Source of the DNA: Halogeometricum limi
Lineage (GTDB): Archaea > Halobacteriota > Halobacteria > Halobacteriales > Haloferacaceae
Length of the DNA stretch: 64,000 bases
Direction: 5' to 3'
Assembly (NCBI RefSeq): GCF_900115785.1
Contig: NZ_FOYS01000002.1
Coordinates: 186,001 to 250,000, forward strand
How positions within the stretch are numbered: position 1 is the stretch's first letter; each line of letters starts with the position of its first letter. The notes beneath the pieces are model-generated. The model made no database searches and had not been told where the DNA came from. It saw only the letters and a list, made by a program, of their open reading frames with translations. The translations under genes were made by a program, and so were the position numbers. Shown in pieces: positions 9,828 to 18,134 of the stretch.

Positions 9828-10151
9828 ATGAGTACCGACACGGCGGGCGGCGAACCCTCCCTCGAAGACCGACTGGACCGATTCATGCAGCGGAACTTCC
9901 CGCAGATACAGATGCACGGCGGGAGCGCGGGCATCGACGCCATCGACGAGGAGTCCGGCGAAGTCTGGATATCACTCGGCGGTGCCTGCTCGGGATGCGG
10001 TATCTCTCCGATGACGGTCCAAGCCCTGAAGTCGCGGATGGTGACGGAGTTCGACGAGATTTTGGAGGTGCACGCGACGACGGGCGGGTCGTTCGACTAC
10101 GACACGCCCGAGGACCCCTTCGCCCGGAGTCGCGAAGACGCGCCGTTCTGA
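9828..10151 (+). CDS. NifU C-terminal domain protein (Fe-S scaffold/carrier)
   Basis: This 107-residue protein matches the NifU C-terminal (Nfu) domain, which carries an Fe-S cluster on a CxxC pair for delivery to apoproteins. The key motif GGACSGCGISPMTV has Cys54 and Cys57, preceded by a conserved helix containing RNFPQIQMHGG. The start at 9828 follows an ATAT-containing promoter-like stretch near 9800. It stands alone, divergent from the SBDS gene, and no other suf genes are in the window. Confidence 0.88.
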   Translation: MSTDTAGGEPSLEDRLDRFMQRNFPQIQMHGGSAGIDAIDEESGEVWISLGGACSGCGISPMTVQALKSRMVTEFDEILEVHATTGGSFDYDTPEDPFARSREDAPF

Positions 10152-10377
10152 CCGTCCGAACGCCGGTCTGACTGCCCGAATGCATTCTCCCCGTCCGAGC
10201 ACTGTTCACCCCCGCCCGAACCCCGTTCCGACCGCGTGACGCCGAACGCGCCGGTTCCGGTCGACGGAATACTACATAAATCGATCGCTCGTTACCGCCC
10301 GTTTACCGCCCGAAGTCGGTGATTAAACCCGCGATAGCCCAGTCGTATCTATAGGGACGTACCCGGTTTGTGTGGGT

Positions 10378-10551
10378 ATGGAAGAGACGACCCGAAATTC
10401 ACCGGAGACTCGAACGCGCTATCACGTCGTCTGTCGCGACTGCCCGACCGAGTCGGTCGAACGGGACGGGAACGCCGCAGAAGAAGTCGCGCACCGTCAC
10501 GAGTCCGAGACGGCGCACCGCGTCGTCGTCGGCGCCGTCGCCGCCGAGTGA
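10378..10551 (+). CDS. Small CxxC/His-rich haloarchaeal protein (57 aa)
   Basis: A 57-residue frame opens with ATG at 10378 after a TATA-like stretch (TATCTATAGG near 10346). It contains HVVCRDCPTE (Cys19, Cys22), then AHRHESETAHRVVV with His39, His41 and His47. A CxxC followed by spaced histidines is the layout of a small zinc-binding domain, and similar short proteins are widespread in haloarchaea without a known role. Codon use and acidity fit the genome. Its TGA stop (10549-10551) directly abuts the thioredoxin stop on the other strand. Confidence 0.7.
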   Translation: MEETTRNSPETRTRYHVVCRDCPTESVERDGNAAEEVAHRHESETAHRVVVGAVAAE

Positions 10552-10890
10552 TCAGTTCGAGAGTTCCTCGACGATGGCGACGAGGTCGGATTTGTCCTGC
10601 ACGCCGATGACGCGTTTGGCCTGTTCGCCCTTCTCGTAGAACTGGAGCGTGGGTACCGACCGGATTCCCTCGTCGCGGGCGAGTTCCTGCAGTTCGTCGA
10701 TGTCCACCTTCAGGACGAGTGCGTCCGTCTCGGCGGCTATCTCTTCGACGGTCGGTTCGAGCATCTTGCACGGGCCGCACCAGTCGGCGTGGAAGTCGAC
10801 GAGAACCACGTCGTTCTCGGCGACGAACCGTTCGAGTTGGTCGGCGCTCTCGACGTGGACGGGTTTCCCCTTCGTTTCCGGTGTACTCAT
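10552..10890 (-). CDS. trxA: Thioredoxin
   Basis: This 112-residue protein has the classic thioredoxin fold and active site: VDFHADWCGPCKMLEP with Cys38 and Cys41. Further on are KVDIDE, the cis-proline in RSVPTLQFYEKG and the closing G-x-x-D helix. It reduces disulfides in the cytoplasm, fed by a thioredoxin reductase that is not in this window. The start at 10890 precedes an AT-rich promoter region (10896-10925). It converges with no gap on the 57-residue zinc protein. Confidence 0.93.
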   Translation of the reverse strand: MSTPETKGKPVHVESADQLERFVAENDVVLVDFHADWCGPCKMLEPTVEEIAAETDALVLKVDIDELQELARDEGIRSVPTLQFYEKGEQAKRVIGVQDKSDLVAIVEELSN

Positions 10891-10993
10891 CGGTGAACAA
10901 TAGTTACTCGATGCCCTTAACTATTGAGAGGAGGTGTCGCTCGGCCGCACGACCGGCGGAGTTCGTCGGTGGGGCGTCGTCCTCCCGCCTCCG

Positions 10994-11656
10994 TCACGAC
11001 GCGTCGTAGGTGAGGAGGACGCCGTCGTCGATTCGCTCGACGCCGGTGAGTTCGAGCGACGGAAACGACTCGACGAACCCCTCGCCGTCGGCCAGCGTCG
11101 GGGCGTCGCGGCCGCCGAGGACGAGGGACCCGACGTACAGCGAGAGTTCGTCCACGAGGCCCGCCTCGAACAGCGAGAAGATGACCTCGCCGCCGCCTTC
11201 GACCATCAGTCGGTCGATACCGCGACGTTCCAGTTCGGCGAACGCCGAGGGAAAGGAGACACGAGACTCGCCCGCGACGACGACAGTCGCGCCCGCGGTT
11301 TCGAGCGCCGAGCGTCGGTCGTCGGGCGCGGATTCGCTCACGAGGAGGTACGTCGTCGCCGCGTCGTCGAGGATGCGAGCGTCCGTCGGCGTCCGCGCGC
11401 GCGAGTCGGCGACGATGCGGGCCGGGTGGGCGGGGCGTCCCGCCGCCGCCCTCTCGGTGCGGAAGTCGGCGTCGTCGACCGTCAGGTGCGGGTCGTCCGC
11501 GAGGACGGTGCCGACGCCGACGAGGACGGCGTCGCTGTCCGCGCGGAGCCTGTCGACGCGAGCGAAGTCGGCTTCGCCGCTTATCTTCACCTGTTCGCGC
11601 CGCCGCGTCGACAGTTTTCCGTCGACGCTCGTCGCGGCGTTGACGACGACGTGCAT
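10994..11656 (-). CDS. arfC: 2,5-diamino-6-ribosylamino-pyrimidinone 5'-phosphate reductase (riboflavin synthesis)
   Basis: This 220-residue protein is a stand-alone RibD C-terminal reductase of the archaeal type. It reduces the ribosyl side chain of the pyrimidine intermediate with NAD(P)H before deamination in archaeal riboflavin synthesis. Supporting motifs are NAATSVDGKLSTRRREQVKIS at the start, DSDAVLVGVGTVLADDPHLTV (about 41-61) and the nucleotide-binding VEGGGEVIFSLFEAGLVDEL near residue 150. The length is normal. It is divergent from the GT4 gene, with 84 bases between them. Confidence 0.9.
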   Translation of the reverse strand: MHVVVNAATSVDGKLSTRRREQVKISGEADFARVDRLRADSDAVLVGVGTVLADDPHLTVDDADFRTERAAAGRPAHPARIVADSRARTPTDARILDDAATTYLLVSESAPDDRRSALETAGATVVVAGESRVSFPSAFAELERRGIDRLMVEGGGEVIFSLFEAGLVDELSLYVGSLVLGGRDAPTLADGEGFVESFPSLELTGVERIDDGVLLTYDAS

Positions 11657-11707
11657 ACACGTCCGTGGATAGCCCGCGGGAAGCGAATTTCGGTCGACGG
11701 ACGGGAG

Positions 11708-11715
11708 TTATATAT
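11708..11715 (+). promoter_or_regulatory. TATA box of the GT4 glycosyltransferase gene
   Basis: TTATATAT lies 26-33 bases before the ATG at 11741. This spacing predicts a nearly leaderless transcript and argues against using the in-frame ATG at 11714, which lies inside the TATA box. Confidence 0.65.
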
Positions 11716-11740
11716 GCCTCCGTGGTATTTCCTGACAGTA

Positions 11741-12790
11741 ATGCCGCCGAAAGTGTTGATGCTGGGCTGGGGTTTCCCGCCCAACGTAAGTGGTGGTCTC
11801 GACACCCACGTTGGAGAGATGTTCGACGGGTTGCAAGCGCGCGGCGTAGATATCGAACTGGTCCTCCCCGCGGAGTACGCGCCGGAGGACCGAGACGGAA
11901 TACACGGCGTTCCGACGGGTGAAGGCGACATCATCACCCGCATCGGACGGCTCAGTTCGGCGTTCGCCGAACACGCGCAGGACGCCGACATCGTCCACAC
12001 GCACGACTGGTTCGGCTACGGCCCCGGGTCGCGCGCGAAGTCGAACGCGGACGTGGAGTGGGTGACGACGTTCCACTCGCTGTCGTCGGACCGGAACCTC
12101 GACCCACCGAAGCGCGAAGTCGAGACGGAACGCCGAATCGCCGAACGCTGCGACCACCTCCTCGCGGTGAGCGAACTCACGGCGGGACGGGTCAGAGACC
12201 TCTACGGCGGCGACCCCGAGGTCATCTACAACGGCTTCTCCGAGTGTGAGACGACCGGCCGGGATTTGAAAGAGGAGTTGGACATCGACGGTAGCATGCT
12301 CTTTTTCGTCGGGCGACACACCGACCAGAAGGGCATCTCTCACCTCGTCTACGCGATGGAGAAACTCCGCCGCGACGACGTGACGCTCGTCGTCGGCGGG
12401 TCGGGCCACCTGACGGCGCAACTGAAGAAGTTCGCCGAACTCCTCGACGTCGAAGACCAGATAGAGTGGGTCGGCTACATCCCCGAGGAGGCGCTCGGCG
12501 ACTACTACGCCTCGGCGGACCTGTTCGTCTCCCCCTCGCTGTCGGAACCGTTCGGAATCACCATCACCGAAGCGCTCTCGGCGGGCACGCGCGTCGTCGC
12601 CACCGAGAGCGGCGTGAACGAAGTGCTCCCGGACGACTGCGTCATCGAAGTCGAACCCGCGTCGGACTCGCTGGCCGACGGTATCGACTACGGCCTCTCG
12701 CTCGAGGGGCCGCCGGAGTACGACCCCGTCACGTGGGCGGACGTCGTCGACGACACCATCGACTTCTACGAGCGAATCGCCGGCGAGTAA
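11741..12790 (+). CDS. GT4-family glycosyltransferase
   Basis: A 349-residue glycosyltransferase with two Rossmann-like halves (GT-B fold). The N-terminal half begins VLMLGWGFPPNVSGGLDTHV, the usual glycine-rich acceptor-side loop. The C-terminal half has FVGRHTDQKGISHLV and the nucleotide-sugar site SLSEPFGITITEALSAG near residue 267-283, the E-x7-E motif of family GT4 retaining enzymes. It may act on a storage polysaccharide, compatible solute or surface glycan; glycogen-synthase-like GT4 proteins look similar, but the product cannot be decided here. An upstream in-frame ATG at 11714 overlaps the TATA box. Confidence 0.85.
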   Translation: MPPKVLMLGWGFPPNVSGGLDTHVGEMFDGLQARGVDIELVLPAEYAPEDRDGIHGVPTGEGDIITRIGRLSSAFAEHAQDADIVHTHDWFGYGPGSRAKSNADVEWVTTFHSLSSDRNLDPPKREVETERRIAERCDHLLAVSELTAGRVRDLYGGDPEVIYNGFSECETTGRDLKEELDIDGSMLFFVGRHTDQKGISHLVYAMEKLRRDDVTLVVGGSGHLTAQLKKFAELLDVEDQIEWVGYIPEEALGDYYASADLFVSPSLSEPFGITITEALSAGTRVVATESGVNEVLPDDCVIEVEPASDSLADGIDYGLSLEGPPEYDPVTWADVVDDTIDFYERIAGE

Positions 12791-12882
12791 CCGCGTTCGC
12801 GCCGGCCGCCTGTCCGCTACTCGCCCGTCGTTTCCGCCCGGTATCTGTGGGATATATCGCCCGAGCAGTGGTACGTGCTAGC

Positions 12883-13320
12883 ATGTTCGAGGTACTGATG
12901 CCGATAGACGGGAACGAGGAACGGGGGTACGCACAGGCCGAGGCGGTGGCCGCGTTGCCGGCGGCGGCGGAGATTACGGTGACGCTCCTGCACGTGTTCT
13001 CCGACAGGGATAGAGCGGAGACGACGAATCCCCGACAGATAAACGGCGGACGCGCGGCGTACGAACGGCTCACAGAGGCGGAGATAGGCGTCGAGGAGTT
13101 GGTCCGCGTGGGCGACCCGGCGACCGAGATTCTGGCGGCGGCGAAGGAACTGAACGTCGACGCCGTCGTCCTCGGCGGCCGCAAACGCTCCCCGCTCGGG
13201 TCGTTGCTGTTCGGCAGCGTCACGCAGGAAGTGGTTCTGGACGCCGACCGGCCGGTGACCATCACGGGCGGCGTGCGACGGGTCGACGGCGTCCGCGGCG
13301 AAGCGACTGAGGGAGTGTGA
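12883..13320 (+). CDS. UspA-family universal stress protein
   Basis: This 145-residue cytoplasmic protein fits a single UspA domain. It starts MFEVLMPIDGNEERGYAQ and ends with the nucleotide-binding pattern GGRKRSPLGSLLFGSVTQ (G-x2-G-x9-G-S type), implying an ATP-binding Usp. The linker between the beta4 strand and this motif reads LNVDAVVLGG. Haloarchaea carry many such genes. The ATG at 12883 comes 28 bases after a GATATAT promoter-like element (12851-12857). Confidence 0.88.
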   Translation: MFEVLMPIDGNEERGYAQAEAVAALPAAAEITVTLLHVFSDRDRAETTNPRQINGGRAAYERLTEAEIGVEELVRVGDPATEILAAAKELNVDAVVLGGRKRSPLGSLLFGSVTQEVVLDADRPVTITGGVRRVDGVRGEATEGV

Positions 13321-13351
13321 GTCGGACGAGAGGACGGCGGGTCGAGCGTCG

Positions 13352-13732
13352 TTAGCGGAGGAGTCGAACGTCCGTGACCGGTTCCGGATGTCGGATGCGG
13401 TAGCCGTCGGCCGTCGGGACGAGTCCCTCGCGCGGGAGACTCTGTCTGGCCGCCTGGTACGGCGAGTCGTCGCGCGCGGACTGGTACGGGCTATCCTCGC
13501 GTGCGGACTGATACGGACTGTCCTGTCGTGCGGACTGGTACGGACTGTCGTTCGGTCGGCGCGCGTCGCGTTCGAAGTCCTCGGGCGGGAGGTAGATACG
13601 CTCTCCAACCTCAGACTCGACGACGACGGCGGTGTCTCTGTCGCCGCGCATCGTGATGACCGTCTCGCCGTCTTCGATGTTCACCGAGAGCGAAACCTGT
13701 TCTGCTCCGGAGTCGGTGGCCGCGTCACTCAT
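13352..13732 (-). CDS. Unrecognised acidic protein with four SPYQ-type repeats
   Basis: I do not recognise the family with certainty. The 126-residue protein starts with an acidic stretch, then an amphipathic beta-rich segment (SLSVNIEDGETVITMRG, then AVVVES and ERIYLPPEDFERD). Residues 61-96 are four 9-residue units of the form x-D-S-P-Y-Q-S/A-A-R, followed by a beta-like tail (LVPTADGYRIRHPEPVTDV). There is no signal peptide or membrane segment. The ATG at 13732 is used because the in-frame extension to 13831 crosses the rpa promoter. The gene is divergent from the RPA operon with 81 bases between starts, so shared regulation is possible. The repeats suggest a flexible binding tail or phospho-site region, which is inference. 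Confidence 0.7.
   Translation of the reverse strand: MSDAATDSGAEQVSLSVNIEDGETVITMRGDRDTAVVVESEVGERIYLPPEDFERDARRPNDSPYQSARQDSPYQSAREDSPYQSARDDSPYQAARQSLPREGLVPTADGYRIRHPEPVTDVRLLR
13445..13552 (-). repeat. Four tandem 27-bp units encoding SPYQ repeats
   Basis: Four consecutive 27-base units (13445-13471, 13472-13498, 13499-13525, 13526-13552) lie inside the coding frame. Each encodes two variable or acidic residues plus the core SPYQSAR (SPYQAAR in the last unit). The units are similar in DNA but not identical; the protein core is better kept, pointing to selection at the protein level. Confidence 0.9.
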
Positions 13733-13781
13733 GTCTCGGTGTGAGACGGCATCGCACTTAGCAGTTCGTACTCCGGGAACC

Positions 13782-13788
13782 CTTTTTA
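13782..13788 (+). promoter_or_regulatory. TATA-like element of the RPA operon
   Basis: CTTTTTA, about 26-32 bases before the ATG at 13814, is the only AT-rich element in this short divergent region. It supports a short or absent leader for rpa. Confidence 0.5.
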
Positions 13789-13813
13789 CCGAACGGGACG
13801 CTATCTCCGAGCG

Positions 13814-15088
13814 ATGGACATCGACGACCACGCCGAGGAACTCGCCTCCACCCTCGGGGTAGACAAAGCGGAGGTCAAATCCGACCTAGAGAACCTGATA
13901 TCGTACAGCGTGCCGATAGACGAGGCCAAACAGAGCATCCGCCGGAAGCACGGCGGGGGCGGCGACGGCGCGAGTGCGACGCCGACGGCGAAAGACGTCG
14001 CGGACATCTCCACCGAGGACGGCAACGTCACGGTGACCGTCCGCGTCCTCACCGTCGGACAGCGGTCGATTCGCTACCAGGGCGAAGAACAAACGATTCG
14101 AGAGGGCGAACTCGCCGACGCGACGGGCAAGATATCCTACACCGCGTGGGAGGACTTCGGCTTCGAACCCGGCGACTCGCTCACCATCGGCAACGCCGGC
14201 GTGCGCGAGTGGGAGGGCGAACCCGAACTGAACCTCGGACAGAGTTCCACCGTCGCCGTCGAGACGACGCCCGTGGAGACGGCGTACGAGGTGGGCGGCG
14301 ACACGGACCTGATGGACCTGCGCGCGGGTGACCGCGGCCGCAACGTCGAGGTTCGCGTCCTCGAATCCGAGGAGCGAGTCATCTCCGGGCGCGACGGTGA
14401 CACCACCATCCGGTCGGGCGTCGTCGCCGACGAGTCCGCCCGACTCCCCTTCACCGACTGGGGCGCGCGCCCCGAACTCCGCGAGGGCGAGGCGTTCCGG
14501 TTCGAGGACGTCTACGTCCGCGAGTTCCGCGGCGTCCCGCAGGTGAACCTCTCGGAGTTCTCGACGGTCACACCCCTCTCGCGCGACGTGGAAGTGAACG
14601 AGGACGCGCCGCGGATGCGCGTCGGCGAAGCCGTCGGGTCCGGCGGGATGTTCGACGTGGAAGTCGTCGGCAACCTGCTCGAAGTACGCGACGGTTCCGG
14701 CCTCATCGAACGCTGTCCCGACTGCGGACGCGTCCTCCAGAACGGTCAGTGCCGGACGCACGGCGACGTGGACGGCGACGACGACATGCGCGTGAAGGCG
14801 ATTCTCGACGACGGCAGCGGAACGGTGACCGCCGTCCTCGACCGCGACCTCACGGAGGAACTGTACGGCGGGACGATGGCCGACGCGATGGACGCCGCCC
14901 GCGAGGCGATGGACAAGGAAGTCGTCGCCGACGAGATTCGAAAGCGCGTGGTCGGCCGGGAGTTCCGCGTCCGCGGCAACCTCTCGGTGGACGACTACGG
15001 CGCGAACCTCGAAGCGACCGAGTTCGAGGAGACCGACGACGACCCGGCCGCGCGTGCGACGGCCCTGCTCTCGGAGGTGACGGCATGA
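13814..15088 (+). CDS. rpa1: Single-stranded DNA-binding protein, replication factor A (RPA1-type)
   Basis: Archaeal RPA coats single-stranded DNA in replication, recombination and repair. The 424-residue protein has an N-terminal helical region (1-45), OB-fold-type segments from about 65-160 and 170-262, a further beta segment and a C-terminal zinc finger. The finger ligands are C301, C304, C313 and H316 (motif CPDCGRVLQNGQCRTH). It is first in an operon with the RPA-associated protein and a calcineurin-like phosphoesterase, the order described for Haloferax rpa1-rpap1-rpe. The stop overlaps the next start by ATGA. Confidence 0.9.
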   Translation: MDIDDHAEELASTLGVDKAEVKSDLENLISYSVPIDEAKQSIRRKHGGGGDGASATPTAKDVADISTEDGNVTVTVRVLTVGQRSIRYQGEEQTIREGELADATGKISYTAWEDFGFEPGDSLTIGNAGVREWEGEPELNLGQSSTVAVETTPVETAYEVGGDTDLMDLRAGDRGRNVEVRVLESEERVISGRDGDTTIRSGVVADESARLPFTDWGARPELREGEAFRFEDVYVREFRGVPQVNLSEFSTVTPLSRDVEVNEDAPRMRVGEAVGSGGMFDVEVVGNLLEVRDGSGLIERCPDCGRVLQNGQCRTHGDVDGDDDMRVKAILDDGSGTVTAVLDRDLTEELYGGTMADAMDAAREAMDKEVVADEIRKRVVGREFRVRGNLSVDDYGANLEATEFEETDDDPAARATALLSEVTA

Positions 15089-17073
15089 GCGTCGTCGAGA
15101 ACCGCCGCGAGGTGGCTTACCGACTGTTCGCCGCCGAGTTCGACGACGCCTCGCTGTCGTACTCGGAGGGCGACGAAGAACGCGCGCCGAACTACGTCGT
15201 CACGCCGACGGGCGCGCGAGTGAACCGCCTGTTCGCCGTCGGCGCTCTGACGGAAGTCGAGTCGGTGAACGAGGAGGTTCTCAGAGGCCGCATCGCCGAC
15301 CCGACGGGCGTGTTCGTCACCTACGCCGGACAGTACCAACCGGAGGCGATGAACTTCTTGGACCGGGCGACGCCGCCCATGTTCGTCTCCATCACGGGGA
15401 AGGCGCGGACGTACGAACCCGACGACTCCGACCGCGTGTTCACCTCGGTTCGACCGGAGAGCATCAACGAAGTCGACGCGAACACGCGCGACAGTTGGGT
15501 CGTCTCCGCGGCGCGGGCGACGCTCGACCGCGTCGCGACGATGAAAGAAGCGCTCGCGATGGACCGCCGCGGCGACGACTTGCGCGTCGCCCTCGAAGCC
15601 CGCGGCGTCGCCGAGTCGCTGGCGACGGGCGTCCCCCTCGCAATAGACCACTACGGGACGACCGAACACTACCTCGAAGCGGTCCGAACGCTCGCCGTGC
15701 AAGCGCTCGAACTCGTCGCCGGCGAACGCGACTCGGTGGACTCGCTCACCGTCGCGCCCGGCGACACCGGCCCGGACGAACTCGGTCCGGTTCCGACCGT
15801 CGCGGCGGCGTCCGCTCCGGAGGGAGGCGCCGTCGCCGTCACGGAGACGCGCGCCGACGACGCGGACGACACCGTCGCGGAAGTCGAGACGGCGGCCGAG
15901 TCGGGGACGGACGAACCGCCGGCGGCCGAATCGACGGCGAGCGAACCGACGGCGGACGAGTCGACGGTGAGCGACTCTGAGACGACTCCCGATGCGAACG
16001 ACGACCCGCAGTCGGCCGGGAAAGTCACAGACGACGCGGGCGCGCCGTCGGAGTCGACGGACACGCTCGACACGCCGTCGATGTCGGAGACGGGGACGGA
16101 GACGGACGCGACGGCGACGGACGCCGAGTCGGTGGCGACGGAAGCCACGGAGTCGGCCGTCGAGTCGGACTCCGACGACGAGACGACCGGCGGCCTCAGC
16201 GACTTCGACGCCGACGACGCGGACGCCGAGACGGCGGGCGAATCGGAGACGACGAACGAACCGGAGACGGCGGACGCGGCGTCCGCGGAGACGGACGCGG
16301 GCGGACTCGGCGACTTCGACGCCGGCGACGCGGACGCGCAGACGACGAGCGAACCGGCCAGCGTCGACTCCGAGACGCCGCAGACGAGCGACGACGAGAC
16401 GACGCCGACGACGGAAGCCGCGGCGTCCACCGGCGAGATGTACGAGATGGACGACGAGGAACGCGCCGAGATAGAAGAAGAGTTCGGCGCGGAGTTCTCC
16501 ACCGGCAACGAAGTCGACGACGCCGGCGAGGCGGACATCGACGTCCCCGACGCCGACGAGTTGGAGGCGCAAGCGACGGAGGCGAACGCCGAGACGAACG
16601 GCGAGGCGCCGTCGGAGACGGCCGCCGAATCCGAACCGACGGCGGAGAAACCGGCCGCGACGCCGGACGACGCGCGTCCGGACACGCAGTCGCCGACGGC
16701 GGCCGCGGAATCGTCCGAGGGGAGCGTCGCGGACGACGTGGAGACGCCCGCGGAGGCAGAGACGGCCGCGGACGACACCGTCCCCACCGCGGACGCCGAC
16801 GGCGACGACGACGCCGGTGACGCCGCTGACGACGCCGCTGACGCCGCCGCCGACGCGGACGCCGAACCGGCCGAAGACGTGAACCTCGAAGACGCCGTGG
16901 TCGAGTTGATGGCCGAGTTGGACGACGGCGACGGCGCGGACCGCGAGACGGTGGTCTCGACGCTCGTGGACCGACACGGTGCCGACGCCGACGACGTCGA
17001 GGACGCGATTCAGAGCGCGCTGATGGGCGGCCGGTGCTACGAACCCACCGAGGGGACGCTGAAGTCCATCTGA
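15085..17073 (+). CDS. rpap1: RPA-associated protein (COG3390 type) with very long acidic linker
   Basis: This 662-residue partner of RPA starts at the ATG overlapping the rpa stop. An N-terminal OB-like domain (about 1-220; VTYAGQYQPEAMNFLDRA, PPMFVSITGKARTY) is followed by a low-complexity Asp/Glu/Ala/Thr/Ser region of roughly 375 residues, probably disordered. A compact C-terminal winged-helix-like segment begins at VNLEDAVVELMAEL (about residue 599) and ends MGGRCYEPTEGTLKSI. The linker holds two near-identical 15-residue motifs (369-383 and 406-420) with a GGL-x-DFDA core, and a conserved-looking MYEMDDEERAEIEEEFG block near 452. The last domain resembles the RPA32 C-terminal type. The rpap1 label rests on the operon order. 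Confidence 0.85.
   Translation: MSVVENRREVAYRLFAAEFDDASLSYSEGDEERAPNYVVTPTGARVNRLFAVGALTEVESVNEEVLRGRIADPTGVFVTYAGQYQPEAMNFLDRATPPMFVSITGKARTYEPDDSDRVFTSVRPESINEVDANTRDSWVVSAARATLDRVATMKEALAMDRRGDDLRVALEARGVAESLATGVPLAIDHYGTTEHYLEAVRTLAVQALELVAGERDSVDSLTVAPGDTGPDELGPVPTVAAASAPEGGAVAVTETRADDADDTVAEVETAAESGTDEPPAAESTASEPTADESTVSDSETTPDANDDPQSAGKVTDDAGAPSESTDTLDTPSMSETGTETDATATDAESVATEATESAVESDSDDETTGGLSDFDADDADAETAGESETTNEPETADAASAETDAGGLGDFDAGDADAQTTSEPASVDSETPQTSDDETTPTTEAAASTGEMYEMDDEERAEIEEEFGAEFSTGNEVDDAGEADIDVPDADELEAQATEANAETNGEAPSETAAESEPTAEKPAATPDDARPDTQSPTAAAESSEGSVADDVETPAEAETAADDTVPTADADGDDDAGDAADDAADAAADADAEPAEDVNLEDAVVELMAELDDGDGADRETVVSTLVDRHGADADDVEDAIQSALMGGRCYEPTEGTLKSI
16189..16344 (+). 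repeat. Two copies of a GGL-x-DFDA acidic motif in the RPA-associated protein
   Basis: Copy 1 (16189-16233) reads GGLSDFDADDADAET and copy 2 (16300-16344) reads GGLGDFDAGDADAQT. They share 12 of 15 residues and are separated by 22 residues of Glu/Thr/Ala linker. They are the only hydrophobic islands in this part of the linker. Confidence 0.85.
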
Positions 17074-17074
17074 G

Positions 17075-17866
17075 ATGGCGCGGCGAGACGGCCCGATAGT
17101 CGAACCCGTCCCGGGCGACCCGGCGGCCGTCGCCCGCCTCGGCCCCGACGCGGACGACGAGACGGCGCTCGTCGTCGCCGACTACCACGCCGGTATCGAG
17201 GCGGGCCTGCGCTACGAACGCGGTATCGAACTGGAGAGCGACGCGGACGTTCGCCTCGCGCGACTCACCCGACTGCTCGACCGCACCGACCCGGACAGAC
17301 TGGTCGTCCTCGGCGACCTGGGACACCGAATCGGGAACCCGAAAGGCGACGAGTCCGAGGAGTTGCGAATACTCGTCGACAGAGTCACGCCGCGAGTGCC
17401 CGTCACGCTCGTTCGCGGGAACCACGACGGCGGCATCGCCGAGGCGTTCGGCGACCGAATCGACGTGACCGACGGGTCCGGCGTCCGACTCGGACGCGTC
17501 GGCTTCGTCCACGGCCACACGTGGCCCGCCCGCGAGGTGGTCGAGAGCGACGTCGTCTGCGCGGCGCACGAACACCCCGCCGTCAGACTCGAAGACGACG
17601 TCGGCGGCGGGCGGAAGGAACGGGCGTGGCTTCGCGGGCCGATGAACCCCGAACCGTTCGCCGACCACCTCGGTATCGACGTGAGCGAACTGGACTGGCG
17701 GGCGCCCGAACTCGTCGTCTTTCCGGCGTTCAACGACCGGTCCGGCGGAACGTGGGTGAACGTCGAGGGGCAGGGCTTCCTCTCGCCGTTCCTCCCCGAC
17801 GGGGTGTTCGACGCCGACGCCTACCTCTTGGACGGGACGCGACTCGGGCCGTATCGGTCGGTGTAG
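17075..17866 (+). CDS. rpe: Calcineurin-like phosphoesterase of the RPA operon
   Basis: This 263-residue metallophosphoesterase has the expected motifs in order: DYHAG (36-40), GDLGH (80-84), GNHDGG (115-120), and VHGHTW near 144, then AHEHP. These supply the two-metal site. It starts one base after the RPAP stop, so it is the third gene of the RPA operon. The family (COG1407) is linked to RPA in haloarchaea by gene order; the in vivo substrate is not known, and a role on DNA or nucleotide ends is inference. Confidence 0.88.
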   Translation: MARRDGPIVEPVPGDPAAVARLGPDADDETALVVADYHAGIEAGLRYERGIELESDADVRLARLTRLLDRTDPDRLVVLGDLGHRIGNPKGDESEELRILVDRVTPRVPVTLVRGNHDGGIAEAFGDRIDVTDGSGVRLGRVGFVHGHTWPAREVVESDVVCAAHEHPAVRLEDDVGGGRKERAWLRGPMNPEPFADHLGIDVSELDWRAPELVVFPAFNDRSGGTWVNVEGQGFLSPFLPDGVFDADAYLLDGTRLGPYRSV

Positions 17867-17951
17867 ACGCGACGCTCGCTCGTTCACCGTCTGGCGACTC
17901 TCAGCCGAACGGCGAATACACCTAACATCGGCCTCCGAGTAGCCCCGTGGT

Positions 17952-18077
17952 ATGCGAACGTCGACACTCATCGTCTTGGTCGGTATCGTCCTGTTCTTCG
18001 TCCCGGAACCGATAACGTCGGTTCTCGCGCCAATCCTGATTCTCGCGGGTATCGCCTACCGGTTCCTCGTCGAGTAA
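17952..18077 (+). CDS. Small membrane protein (41 aa)
   Basis: ATG at 17952 opens a 41-residue frame made of two hydrophobic stretches (TLIVLVGIVLFFVP and VLAPILILAGIAYRFLV) split by EPITS, ending in TAA. A two-helix hairpin in the cytoplasmic membrane is likely. An AATACACCTAAC stretch upstream (about 17913-17925) could serve as promoter. Short proteins of this form are common in haloarchaea; no function is known. The frame lies cleanly in the gap between the RPA operon and the helicase gene. Confidence 0.6.
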   Translation: MRTSTLIVLVGIVLFFVPEPITSVLAPILILAGIAYRFLVE

Positions 18078-18134
18078 CGCGACGAGACCACCGCGAGCGG
18101 TGTGCTTAATCCGCTCGCGCCGTTACGAGGGACG

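Noticed and set aside
13445-13552. Tandem 27-bp units as a CRISPR array
   Set aside because: There are no unique spacers, units abut, and the repeats keep a protein reading frame.
14995-16977. 660-codon frame antisense to the RPA-associated protein
   Set aside because: It mirrors the acidic linker as Arg/Val repeats and has no independent support.
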